Shown piece by piece: positions 21,084 to 33,196 of a stretch of DNA of 44,240 bases. Made by a program: the position numbers and the translations under genes. This stretch comes from Lingula anatina (Eukaryota; Brachiopoda; Lingulata; Lingulida; Lingulidae): positions 223,714 through 267,953 of the forward strand of contig NW_019774003.1 of NCBI RefSeq assembly GCF_001039355.2. Direction: 5' to 3'. The stretch's first letter is position 1; the number at the start of each line of letters is the position of its first letter. The notes under the pieces were generated by a model. That model was not told the origin of the DNA and did not search any database. It saw nothing but the letters and a program-made list of their open reading frames with translations.

Positions 21084-22977
21084 AGATTAAACCCTTTTCA
21101 TGTACTTTGAATGTTAAGTGATAAAGCTAATATATTTCTTGAATCTGGAAAAAACGTATACTTTTTTTTTTAAAGTTTTTCTTTATTTTGAACTTTTAGA
21201 CGGTAAACAAATAAAAATCTGCTTTAAAATTGACATGGCTTTCATGAACCGCATAGATACTTAATAATAATAATATTAATAATAATAATAATAATAACCG
21301 CATTATTTAAACCCAAATCAGCTGGATTCTGCTAGAAAGAGGTTGAGTCTAGAGCCCGATATCTTCGACAAACAAGATCAGTAAAATTGTTCACCAATAG
21401 ATGACGCAGTCGCTTTTCACGAATAAATCGGCTGTTTTGGACAATATGCTGATGTTGTGACTTGTCCGACTTTCTGTTAGTAATTTGCCTTATTTTACAC
21501 AAACAAGGGACAGGCACGTGTAACGAAGACCCTTTTTGCCATTTCAGCAATATACCAGTTATTCGCTCTCAAAAGAACCTGTTCACGTTCCTTATAATTC
21601 AAAGGAGGGTTTTGATACGATGATTTTGTTTTCTGATTTTCTTCACAGCCAACTGCAAAAACACAACGGTTCCTCACAAGGCTTTCATAAAAAAATGAAT
21701 TCGTTTGCTAAAAACTTCTCCAATAGTCTTTAACTCCTATAAGCTTGTAATTTCCGATGTGACTTATACCAGAAAACATTTGCAAATCGCATCTTCAAAG
21801 TTTCCATGAAATGGGACAAATAATTTTAGAGGATAGTTTTCATCGGTTTAATAGGAAGAAAATTGACATTATTTGTTTGGCTGAATTTGTTTAATTGCTG
21901 TCGATTGCAATTTGTTTCAGAATGCCCTGAAAATGTGTGTATCCGAAACCCTTTTTTCTTTCTTTCTTTCATTAAAATTTGCCTGTCGATGAGAAGAGCC
22001 ACGACAGAGATATGCTGATACATGTACTTATTTCTGCCCTTTGTAACTATTCGTACAATAACCACTGGGACCAATTAATGACGCCCCGGTACTGGCCTCC
22101 CCCCCCTCCCCCCTCCCCCCCGAAAAAAAAAACGCATACCAATTCGCCTTTGTAGAATTCTAGTTCGTATATCTTGATGGTATTTACTACTCTAATAGGA
22201 CTTATTTAGTCTGGCACCCAAAAAAAGGACCCTAATTGCTGTATATTTCAGTATAGATGAGGTAAAACGAGACTCGGTGCAAAGATATTAAATGGAGATC
22301 GTCTTTGCCGGATTGTATCTTATTGCCATATCGACTACTGAATTGCGCAAATTCACCAATTTACAAATACAGACTAATTTATCAGACTATCCGAGCGTTA
22401 GAGCAAGGCACACATAGGGACCATATTGGGAGTTGTTCCCCAAGGGAAGAGCGTGTTCCGTTTCTTTGTTAAGGCAAACACCTACATTTTGTACCATCCC
22501 ACAAAAAGTGATATATCGCTGATACCTATCCTGTGTCTAATACTTTTATCGCCAATATCTTCAAATTTCCTGACGCATTCCAATTACTTTAAAAAATGGA
22601 TCAATATCCGCGATGTAGTCTTAAGCTTCAAGATATATTCCAACTTCACAAAGATGAATCACAAAGATGAATTTAAAAAAAAATACGATTCACCCTAAAA
22701 TAAAGTTATAAAAATTCGTGGTCTACTGTAAAATAAACTAGTAAGCAATTATTGTTTATATCCCAAACAGAAAAAAAAGATAATTTCATGAACGGAATAG
22801 GTCTATTGAACGGCTGTCCGAGAAGGGGTTATCAATTTCGTTGTCGTCTGCAGTGGGCCGGCTGTTGACGCACGCGGGTGAAGTGAAGGTCATCTTGATC
22901 TTGGCTTACGTCCTTCAGATCTCTCTCTGCCTTTGAGCTACTGTCGTGTTGTATTAGATAAATCGCTCACTAGAATG
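21084..22977. other. 3' UTR of phospholipase 2 and gene-poor DNA
   Basis: AATAAA at 21210-21215 probably ends the phospholipase 2 transcript. Beyond it there are an (AAT)n repeat at about 21263-21297 and C-rich DNA at 22098-22121, with no recognisable gene on either strand. Confidence 0.5.
21210..21215 (+). promoter_or_regulatory. Polyadenylation signal of phospholipase 2
   Basis: AATAAA 127 bases after the stop codon. Confidence 0.6.
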
Positions 22978-23055
22978 TTCCCTTAATTCCATATTCCATG
23001 ACATGACATTTTTATATTCAGATATATAAACTTATTACTGAAAATTGATAACTGT

Positions 23056-23142
23056 GTAAGTGTGTGTGTGTGTGCGTGTGTGTGTGTGTGTGTGTGATAG
23101 AGAGTGAGAGACAGACAGAGAGGGAGAGAGAGAAATGGTGCG
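23056..23142. repeat. (TG)n/(GA)n microsatellite, copy 1
   Basis: TGTG repeats followed by GAGA-rich DNA. The equivalent at about 26772-26854 in copy 2 differs in TG unit number. Confidence 0.9.
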
Positions 23143-24359
23143 TGCGTATGCTCTAAAATGAAACATTTTTAATATGCATGCTTTTTAAATTTCCTTCTTA
23201 GTTTACAATATCAAAGTAAAGCTGTCCACAAGGCAAACGAGATTTTTTTTAACCAGAACTTATAAAAACCTATAAAATTTAACAACATTTTAGTGCTATT
23301 TCTCTTGGCGTTGGATATTGATGATTTAAGACTGCGTATAACTGATAGGTCTGCAAATGGTCTCGAGGGAGAAATCGCGAGATCTAGCATTACCATTCCC
23401 CAGCAGAATCAATCAAATTATATGAAAAGATCACCATTATTTAATTTTTGTCTGATACAATTTTGTTCGCGGAGGCAGAGATGTAGAAAGCTGTAATCTG
23501 GGCTACAGTTTTGTTAAGACGTTGGTTTAAATATTAGTTTCAAATTTCCATGAAAATGACATGAATACTTTTTCACTCCTATCTTTCAAACTGAAGAAGG
23601 AGGAGGGTGGTCAAACAGTCGTTAAAAAGGTGTGTGTATGTGTGTGCATGTGCGTGAGAGAGAGAAAAAGAGAGAACACTTTAGGAAAAGCGATAATGAC
23701 AGGTTTACTGAGATCTTAAGATCGAGATCTCGAGATTTTGTACAAGAAACCAGAATTTTTCTGTGAGTTTATTTTTGCAACGAAATAAGCTATTTCAGTA
23801 GTCAAAACGGCTGCCTTAATTTTGGTTTCATTTAGTGTTTAGTTATTGACTAGCTGGAGAAAGCGATAGCCAAGCCACCAGTTATGAATGATCTACACTT
23901 GACCAAAAAAGTTCGGAAACATGAAATCATTTTCAATAATTAAAACACATGTAATGTAGTGAGGAAATATTCTGTGTATATGATAAAGTAACGGTGGGTG
24001 CATTATCCATCAATATTTGGTTTAAATATTTACCCTCGCTCATATGGTTATTTATAATTATTCAAAATAAAATTGTTTCTGAACTTTTTTAGTCTAAAGT
24101 GTAGTTGCTGACCAGTTCACGTGGTGGTCTTTGTGGCCAGTGGTCAGTCAGAGCGGTCAATTAGGAACATGAAGGGCAGATTTGATTTACTAGTAGATTA
24201 ACTCGGGATAAAGCGGATTATTGAACATCTGTCTGTTCAGCGATTGCGGTACTTCACGACTGAATGAGCAGAAGATCGACTACAATTTGAAAAAGTGAAA
24301 CATTCTTTGAGCGACCGAGATTGGTGCTTTTAAGGAAGAAAAAAGATAATCAATTTTGC

Positions 24360-24388
24360 CTTGGACATAATAACGAATTATGTCCAAG
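24360..24388. mobile_element. 29-bp palindromic insertion with 7-bp target duplication
   Basis: Begins CTTGGACATAAT and ends ATTATGTCCAAG (perfect 12-bp arms, 5-base centre). ATTTTGC stands on both sides (24353-24359 and 24389-24395). Copy 2 at about 28055 has one ATTTTGC and no insertion, so this is an insertion relative to an empty site. The first 20 bases are identical to the reverse complement of 8674-8693. Confidence 0.7.
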
Positions 24389-26687
24389 ATTTTGCTATAT
24401 CTTTGAATCTTGGAGGGAGTAAACTTGGTGGCCGCCACAGAGAGGTTCAATTTAGGATACCTATGATAAAACGCTTCAAACGTCAAGTTAGTGCCAAATT
24501 TTTTTCGTTTTATCGAGAAATTCCCGTGATGGAAGTAAATGGACATAGCTGTTAGTTCATTACTTTCAAACTGACAATTAACCGATGGAGCTTCCTCCTC
24601 CACCCGTCGTTTTTTCCCGAAGTCTAGACTACAATCAAAGACATAATATCTGTCGAGTTGATCTTATAAGAAGCCAAAATCCGCAATGTTTGCCGGCTCC
24701 ATTGAATGTCTCGGATGTAATAAAACGTTCCCAAAGTCTCGATTTACACCTAGTTAAATGTGATCAATAACTGTGGAGGGTATTTTGAAGACAGATACCA
24801 ATTCCCATCTTTAAGAGTGGCCAAACCCGCCGTAACAAGGGCCAACCAGTGCCTGTCTTCACAAGACCCATATTTCCAACATAACGAACGGAATCGTTTT
24901 ATATGAATTAATCTAATTAAAACTAAAACACAGTGAAGCTGTCTAGCAGTTTCCTGGATGCATTAACCCATGCAGATACATGTACTTATCAGATAAATGT
25001 GCATGACTCGCATCTCCGCATCTTAACTGACTGCGGGGAGGTGAATTCATTTTTTATTCCGACGGGAGAAAACACTTATACCAATCAGAAAAGGAATAAA
25101 GATAACAATTAGTTCTGTGTCCATATTTCTACTTCCCTGTTTGACTTTCCTTCCTTCCTTCCTTGGGTTAAATGGCTCTCTGTCAATATTTTTTTCTGAC
25201 GCGCTATGTCTGTTTGTCTGCCACATGTTTTTTCAATAATTGTAAAACAACTCTCTTGACCTGAGGTAGGTATTCAAAATTTAGTTAGTTTCTATTCTGT
25301 AAAAGGAGCATCGGAGAATTAATATAACCAACATATTCAATTATTGAACATAACTGGATATTAGACTTAAATAAATAAATATTTTTTAAAAATTATTATT
25401 ATTATTACTATTATTATTATAACTTTATAACCATTTAGAGTAGTAAGGCTGTACAACCAAAGTCGTTTTGTTAATTACCAGTATACTCGTACCTGTCTAA
25501 ATCAATTAAAACATGTTGAGAAGTTTCAAATCAAAATATAACTTATTCCAGCACGATGCACGAACATCTAATTTCAGTATTTGATTGAGAAGTTGTTACA
25601 GTTGAAGAAAGCGGAATTATTCTATTTCACCGGAAAACAGACACATTATTTTTACAATAATATCATAACAGTGTAAATAGCATCATTATATCGCCGAGTG
25701 ACCTTATCCCGACCCCCATTTCCGTAGATCAGGGGGAGGACAATACAAAGTGAAAAAGTCCCATCGATTTCAATGGTTTAAGGTTCAATACAAGCCGAAC
25801 ACCCTGAGTTTACACGGAAGTCTCAATCAATCGACTAGTTTTACTGCTGATGGTTGTATTCCAGGTGCAATAACGTGACAGAGAGTCCCCCACTCTAGAA
25901 AGATAGAAAGTTCGCTTTCCATTCATTTGCACAGGTAAGCCTCGTCCTAGATTTTGGCCCACTTAGGTCAGGCTAACCCTAACCATTATAACTAAATAGA
26001 GGGCGGACTTTCTGTTACGCGGACCCTCAGTTTCGTTACACCGGGTCCAGAATGTAGCAGGCAAAGTTTCAGAGATTGCTGGGAACTCGGCTCTTTAATC
26101 AGCTTCCTGCTGTTGGTAGTAGTACGTAACATGCTTATGACATACTCTCCACCAGAGGTACTCCAGCTGCCACAGAATTGTAAGAAATTAAATATATAAT
26201 AATTTTAATAATAATATTATAATTTCATGACAGCTAGAGATCCTTTAGCGGAGAGTACTGATGACAGAGTCCAGCATCTAAATAAAATGCAACTCGGGGT
26301 TAGTGTTTCCACAATTACTGGTACGTGGAATGACTTCGCTGTTTTCTCCATAATGACCACGGAATGTCAGGGTGCATTTCATTGATGGGCGCACTCGTTT
26401 TTGGATAGATATCCCGCATTTAATGACAGGTGCTCAATTAACAATCTGCCTTTGGCTCATGGCGACATTTTTTTTTTTGCAACTTCGATTTTTATATTAA
26501 TAACTTAGGCACAGACAAGGACAAATATAGCACCTGTCCGGAAATATCTGGCCGCCCACGCCCCACACACCTATTGTTGACTCTATTTGTATATTTTAGT
26601 TCTTTGTGTGTATACGGTTAAAATAGATACTGTTCGTGGAAGCAATTACGGGATGGAATAAACACGTTGTTTGAGAGTAACACCCCA

Positions 26688-26688
26688 N
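26688..26688. other. Single N between duplicated segments (contig join)
   Basis: One ambiguous base separates copy 1 and copy 2. The seven bases before it (CACCCCA) and the first bases after it do not match the corresponding places in the other copy, as expected for low-quality contig ends. Confidence 0.85.
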
Positions 26689-26690
26689 TT

Positions 26691-29600
26691 TTCCCTTAAT
26701 TCCATATTCCATGACATGACATTTTTATATTCAGATATATAAACTTATTACTGAAAATTGATAACTGTGTAAGTGTGTGTGTGTGCGTGTGTGTGTGTGT
26801 GTGTGTGATAGAGAGTGAGAGACAGACAGAGAGGGAGAGAGAGAAATGGTGCGTGCGTATGCTCTAAAATGAAACATTTTTAATATGCATGCTTTTTAAA
26901 TTTCCTTCTTAGTTTATTATATCAAAGTAAAGCTGTCCACAAGGCAAACGAGATTTTTTTAACCAGAACCTATAAAATTTAACAACATTTTAGTGCTATT
27001 TCTCTTGGCGTTGGATATTGATGATTTAAGACTGCGTATAACTGATAGGTCTGCAAATGGTCTCGAGGGAGAAATCGCGAGATCTAGCATTACCATTCCC
27101 CAGCAGAATCAATCAAATTATATGAAAAGATCACCATTATTTAATTTTTGTCTGATACAATTTTGTTCGCGGAGGCAGAGATGTAGAAAGCTGTAATCTG
27201 AGCTGCAGTTTTGTTAAGACGTTGGTTTAAATATTAGTTTCAAATTTCCCTGAAAATGACATGAATACTTTTACACTCCTATCTTTCAAACTGAAGAGGG
27301 GGGCAGGGGGGAGGGGGGGTCAAACAGTCGTTAAAAAGGTGTGTGTATGTGTGTGCATGTGCGTGAGAGAGAGAAAAAGAGAGAACACTTTAGGAAAAGC
27401 GATAATGACAGGTTTACTAAGATCTTACGATCGAGATCTCGAGATTTTGTACAAGAAACCAGAATTTTCTGTGAGTTTATTTTTGCAGCGAAATAAGCTA
27501 TTTCAGTAGTCAAAACGGCTGCCTTAATTTTGGTTTCATTTAGTGTTTAGTTATTGACTAGCTGGAGAAAGCGATAGCCAAGCCACCAGTTATGAATGAT
27601 CTACACTTGACCAAAAAAGTTCGGAAACATGAAATCATTTTCAATAATTAAAACACATGTAATGTAGTGAGGAAATATTCTGTGTATATGATAAAGTAAC
27701 GGTGGGTGCATTATCCATCAATATTTGGTTTAAATATTTACCCTCGCTCATATGGTTATTTATAATTATTCAAAATAAAATTGTTTCTGAACTTTTTTAG
27801 TCTAGTGTAGTTGCTGACCAGTTCACGTGGTGGTCTTTGTGGCCAGTGGTCAGTTAGAGCGGTCAATTAGGAACATGAAGGGCAGATTTGATTTACTAGT
27901 GGATTAACTCGGGATAAAGCGGATTATTGAACATCTGTCTGCTCAGTGATTGCGGTACTTCACGACTGAATGAGCAGAAGATCGACTACAATTTGAAAAA
28001 AGTGAAAAATTCTTTGAGCGACCGAGAAGGGTGCTTTTAAGGAAGAAAAAGAATATCAATTTTGCTAAATCTTTGAATCTTGGAGGGAGTAAACCTGGTG
28101 GCCGCCACAAAGAGGTTCATCAATTTAGGATACCTATGATAAAACGCCTCAAATGCCAAGTTAGTGCCGAATTTATTTCGTTTGATCGAGAAATTCCCGT
28201 GATGGAAGTAAATGGACATATTTGTGAGTTCATCTCTTTGAATCTGACAATTATCCGATGGAGCTTCCTCCTACTCCACCCGACGTCGATTTTTTCCCGA
28301 AGTCTAGACTACAATCAAAGACATAATATCTGTCGAGTTGATCTTATAAGAAGCCAAAATCCGCAATGTTTGCCGGGTCCATTGAATGTCTCTGATGTAA
28401 TAAAACATTCCCAAAGTCTCGATTTACACCTAGTTAAATGTGATCAATAACTGTGGAGGGTATTTTGAAGAAAGATACCAATTCCCATCTTTAAGAGTGG
28501 CCAACCAATTCCAGCCGTAACGAGGCCCAGCCAGTGCCTGTCTTCACAAGACTCATATTTCCAACATAACGGAGATGTTTTATATGAATTAATCTAATTA
28601 AAACTCAAAACAAAGTGAAGCTGTCTAGCAGTTTCCTGGATGCATTAACCCATGCAGATACATGTACTTATCAGATAAATGTGCATGACTCGCATCGTCG
28701 CATCTCAACTGACTGCGGGGAGGTGAATTCATTTTTTATTCCGACGGGAGAAAACACTTACACTTATACCAATCAGAAAAGGAATAAAGATAACAATTAG
28801 TTTTGTGTCCATATTTCTACTTCCCTTGACTTTCCTTCCTTCCTTCCTTGGGTTAAATGGCTCTCTGTCAATATTTTTTTCTGACGCGCTATGTCTGTTT
28901 GTCTGCCACACGTTTTTTTTCAATAATTGTAAAACAACTTTCTTGACCTGAGGTAGGTATTCAAAATTTAGTTTATTTCTATTCTGTAAAAGGAGCATCG
29001 GAAAATTAATATAACCAACATATTCAATTATTGAACATAACTGGATATTAGACTTAAATAAATAAATATTTTTTTAAAATTATTATTATTATTACTATTA
29101 TTATTATAACTTTATAACCATTTAGAGTAGTAAGGCTGTACAACCAAAGTCGTTTTGTTAATTACCAGTATACTCGTACCTGTCTAAATCAATTAAAACA
29201 TGTTGAGAACTTTCAAATCAAAATATAACTTATTCCAGCACGATGCACGAACATCTAATTTCAGTATTTGATTGAGAAGTTGTTACAGTTGAAGAAAGCG
29301 GAATTATTCTATTTCACCGGAAAACAGACACATTATTTTTACAATAATATCATAACAGTGTAAATAGCATCATTATATCGCCGAGTGACCTTATCCCGAC
29401 CCCCATTTCCGTAGATCAGGGGGAGGACAATACAAAGTGAAAAAGTCCCATCGATTTCAATGGTTTAAGGTTCAATACAAGCCGAACACCCTGAGTTTAC
29501 ACGGAAGTCTCAATCAATCGACTAGTTTTACTGCTGGTGGTTGTATTCCAGGTGCAATAACGTGACAGAGAGTCCCCCACTCTAGAAAGATAGAAAGTTC

Positions 29601-30317
29601 GCTTTCCATTCATTTGCACAGGTAAGCCTCGTCCTAGATTTTGGCCCACTTAGGTCAGGCTAACCCTAACCATTATAACTAAATAGAGGGCTGACTTTCT
29701 GTTACGCGGACCCTCAGTTTCGTTACACCGGGTCCAGAATGTAGCAGGCAAAGTTTCAGAGATTGCTGGGAACTCGGCTCTTTAATCAGCTTCCTGCTGT
29801 TGGTAGTAGTACGTAACATGCTTATGACATACTCTCCACCAGAGGTACTCCAGCTGCCACAGAATTGTAAGAAATTAAATATATAATAATTTTAATAATA
29901 ATATAATAATTTCATGACAGCTAGAGATCCTTTAGCGGAGAGTACTGATGACAGAGTCCAGCATCTAAATAAAATGCAACTCGGGGTTAGTGTTTCCACA
30001 ATTACTGGTACGCATTTCATTGATGGGCGCACTCGTTTTTGGATAGATATCCCGCATTTAATGACAGGTGCTCAATTAACAATCTGCCTTTGGCTCATGG
30101 CGACATTTTTTTTTTGCAACTTCGATTTTTATATTAATAACTTAGGCACAGACAAGGACAAATATAGCACCTGTCCGGAAATATCTGGCCGCCCACGCCC
30201 CACACACCTATTGTTGACTCTATTTGTATATTTTAGTTCTTTGTGTGTATACGGTTAAAATAGATACTGTTCGTGGAAGCAATTACGGGATGGAATAAAC
30301 ACGTTGTTTGAGAGTAA
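26691..30317. repeat. 3.6-kb duplicated segment, copy 2
   Basis: Second copy of 22978-26680, continuing uninterrupted into unique sequence at its right end. It lacks the 29-bp palindrome and the 49-bp segment of copy 1 and carries a longer G-rich stretch near 27297-27320. A 139-codon frame (28031-28450) and a 114-codon frame (29914-30258) are open here but broken in copy 1. Confidence 0.95.
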
Positions 30318-32519
30318 GCCGGTGTTTCAATCACGTCTTAGTGGAATAAAAGCCAAATTGCTTAGATTTGTGCCATGTGCATGCGTGAATGTAAATAAAC
30401 AGTTTAAGCTCTCACGGCTTCATTTAAATTAAGTTGCGGACAGCTTTATGAAAGGATTTAAGTCCAACTCAGGCCCCATTCCCATGGACACCATCGGTCT
30501 ACGGAGATCGATCCAACTCTGTGGGGACTCTGGCATTTATTAAAGGTGACTGCACTCAGCAAGAGTCCCCGCAGAGTTGGATAGATGATGTTTATTGGGG
30601 TCTGAGAGTGGTCTTAACTCGAAGACCGACGCTTTTTGGTCTGTTTTGACCCATGTTAGACGTGAACTGGAACAGTTAGATAGTTTTACCAAAAAAAAAG
30701 GGGGGGAAACGGTTATGAAATGGTGAGAAATGACAGTTGTATTATTTTAGTGGATTACTGCTGATTTAAATCCCTGGTCAAAGTTGACTAAATTCTTTGG
30801 TCTCGTAAATAAAACCCAGTTTCGGATAAAGCTCTTTCGTGAAACTGGTTCCAGCCTACCGCCTCTTTTAGAAACTGGCAATGAATTTTAAGTGCATAGC
30901 ATTGCCCAGCCATACATATATTTCTCTTAAAAATGCTTTAATTTTTAACCAAACCCGATTTTATTTTCACAGTAGATTGAGCAAGGTATTGAAATAATAG
31001 TTGATGAAATGCGAACGTTCACAATTGAGACACTTAGGAAGCAGCTTTAGAAGTGAGATATAATCGAGTTAGAGAAATTCGTCATTAACCATAGACAGAC
31101 ATAAAAAGGGAAACAATCTAACGCAGCAATTACTGATGACCGACATCGCCATGGGAAATAAAGGGAAAATATATCGCTTTCGTCAAAAATGTCAATCATC
31201 TCATTTTGTGATCTGTGTAATATACCAACGATTGAAAAGCGAGTCAATTTAAAACTCGAGACATATTTGCCAACTGGTTGAGACCAATTGATCGGGAAAC
31301 TTTAACTACCCCCCCCCCCTTCCTGCTCCTTCACCCACTTTAAATCAAACATTGGTATGACGCGTGATATGGGAGATCCGCATGGCAGCGCAAACACAGC
31401 GCGGGTACTTCATTGATTTCAGCCTATAAATTACGCTGTTTAAAACGAGAAAATTTGACTTAACAGCGAGAGAGGAGAAAAGAGATCAATAACCGTTGAT
31501 TTTCAGAATTTGGTTAAATACCAGGCTAAGCTGAGAGAAGTCAAGTATATTTGGTGCAGAATCTGTTGATTGAGCTTTTTTTTGGCTCAGCAAAACGGCG
31601 CACGTGCTTGGAGAGAAAATGTGATTTATGTCTTTATTAGAACTAAACGCACATATCTCTGGTACATGGGTATGTGAAAGAATACTTTCGCACGTTTAAA
31701 TGAGTGCGCTCGGTTTCTTTTTTTTTAATGAAAAAATATGGCTTATAACACCTCTCAGAGGTAATCAATAGAAGAGCTGGCGTCAGTTTCACAAAATTCG
31801 CCACACAATTCCGTTTCTTTATGAAAACTATAAAAGAAAACTGAGCAATGATATGATTAATTAGACAGAAACAGGTGTCGCAGTCGTAGCGTGTTACATA
31901 TGCTTTATTCATGCTTTCCACGCCAGACTGAGCTGGTGAAAATGTACAGAGTTAAATAGTAATAATACAAAAAAAGAGAAAGAAACTTTCACACTGATCT
32001 GCTACCACAAAGTGCCTAAATTTTGCTGCTGTAGGCGAGAGAGGGGGTGGGGTGGGGCACATGTCGAACCTAAACGAGTTGATAATTGCCCTTCCACCTC
32101 TGTTAATCTTACCCCTTCTCCTCCTTTTTTTAAACCCTGACACCATCTGTCATCTACCTTATGAAATAGTCTATCAAAGTATTAAACTCCTTTTTTTAAA
32201 AAAATGTTTCATAAAACATGAAGCAACTCCGCTTAAGAAGGAACGACATTTGTATGTGTATGAATCTTGTGGCGCACAGGAGACTATAGGGTAGATAAGC
32301 CTAATTGCACCTACGATTTGTCCAAAAAATAAGAACCTGAAATTTATGACTGGATTGCCCACACCCGAACCGCACATCGCATGTTTCCCAGAAACGAGGA
32401 TATTCATAAAGCGAGCTCCAGCGAGAGGCGCATTGATTTTATTCTTATTCATTTAAAGCTGAAATCCCTTGGCACCACTATATTTGCCCATTTTCCAAGT
32501 TTTTCCCATGAAATGATTG
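30318..32519. other. Intergenic, no gene recognised
   Basis: Apart from the foldback element at 30462-30614 and an 11-C run at 31309-31319, nothing is recognisable. Short frames on both strands match no family known to me. Confidence 0.5.
30462..30614. mobile_element. Foldback miniature element with TAA flanks
   Basis: The inner arms ATCCAACTCTGTGGGGACTC and GAGTCCCCGCAGAGTTGGAT are inverted with one mismatch. The outer arms (CAACTCAGGCCCC and GGGGTCTGAGAGTGG) pair more loosely. TAA is present just outside each end (30459-30461 and 30615-30617). Probably a diverged relative in mechanism of the element at 7668. Confidence 0.5.
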
Positions 32520-32700
32520 TAAACCCGCCAATCAGTCATTTGATTGGAAGATACACATTGGCCGTGATGTAAATTAATTGACGAGCCAGGGACGCGTACA
32601 GACGTCAGTCTATAGGAGCGGAAGTTGTGGGCGGATGAAAAACTGTATGATATGTTACAGCAGTGACTGTTTAATTACATTACGTCACGCGTCACGCGGG
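32520..32700 (+). promoter_or_regulatory. TATA-less CpG-rich promoter
   Basis: The cluster holds CCAAT in GCCAATCAG (32528), inverted CCAAT (ATTGG) near 32543 and 32558, an ETS-type CGGAAGT near 32620, a GGGCGG box near 32631 and a CRE-like TTACGTCACGCGTCACGCGG near 32680. CpG is common here and in the following 500 bases, unlike the rest of the window. Together with the good splice donor at 33197 this suggests a promoter reading rightwards. Inference from motif clustering only. Confidence 0.45.
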
Positions 32701-33196
32701 GATTTTTATTTTCCACCATTGGAAAATCTATTGGATACTGTTATGATAAATTCCGGATCGTTACGAACAAACAGGGTTATTGAATTGATTTCCAGTCGCT
32801 AGAAAGGTCCACTGGACGACTTTCGGAAGTGAATAGACGGTGGATATACTCCTTGCTAGCCCCGTCTAAAGTTACTACCCCTACTTCGTCAGCTTCTCGT
32901 ATGAGGTATCTTTGACGCAGTGCTGTCAAAAATTAGCGATTTGAACGTCGATAAAAAGAAATCACCGGTTTTCGCGTCTTTGCCTTCTGGCTCGGTCAAA
33001 ACAAAAAGCGGTTATTGCTTTTCCCCCCAATTTGAATTGCTACGATTGGATTTAGTGTCAAGCGGAATGAAGAAAGTTCCTGCGTTCCAAAACTTCGATG
33101 AATTCAGTATTTGAATATCAGGATGGCCCTTTGAGCGCTGCTGAAGTCGTATATTCGTTGTGAAAAGTTACTGGGAGATTTTTCTACGCTACCAAG
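32701..33196 (+). other. Probable non-coding first exon
   Basis: CpG-rich sequence downstream of the promoter-like cluster, ending at a strong donor CTACCAAG|GTAAAT. Frames are short and interrupted, so it would be 5' UTR. The transcription start is not determined and the left boundary given is arbitrary. Confidence 0.35.

Larger units (their letters stand above)
22978..26680. repeat. 3.6-kb duplicated segment, copy 1
   Basis: From TTCCCTTAATTCCATATTCC to TTGTTTGAGAGTAA. Nearly every line recurs in order at 26691-30317. Differences are single bases, microsatellite lengths and small indels, including 36 bp gained at 24360-24395 (a 29-bp palindrome plus a target duplication) and 49 bp at 26325-26373 absent from copy 2. 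No recognisable gene; the longest frames differ between copies by frame-changing indels. Confidence 0.95.

Noticed and set aside
25973-25984. Telomere-like CTAACCCTAACC in both duplicated copies
   Set aside because: Fewer than two units, with no array around it; chance is sufficient.
28031-28450. 139-codon open frame in copy 2 of the duplicated segment
   Set aside because: The same DNA in copy 1 is broken by frame-changing indels and an early stop, and the translation matches no family known to me. Neutral differences between copies argue against coding.
29914-30258. 114-codon frame starting at an ATG in copy 2
   Set aside because: Interrupted in copy 1 by the 49-bp difference at 26325-26373, with no splice or promoter context and no recognisable motif.
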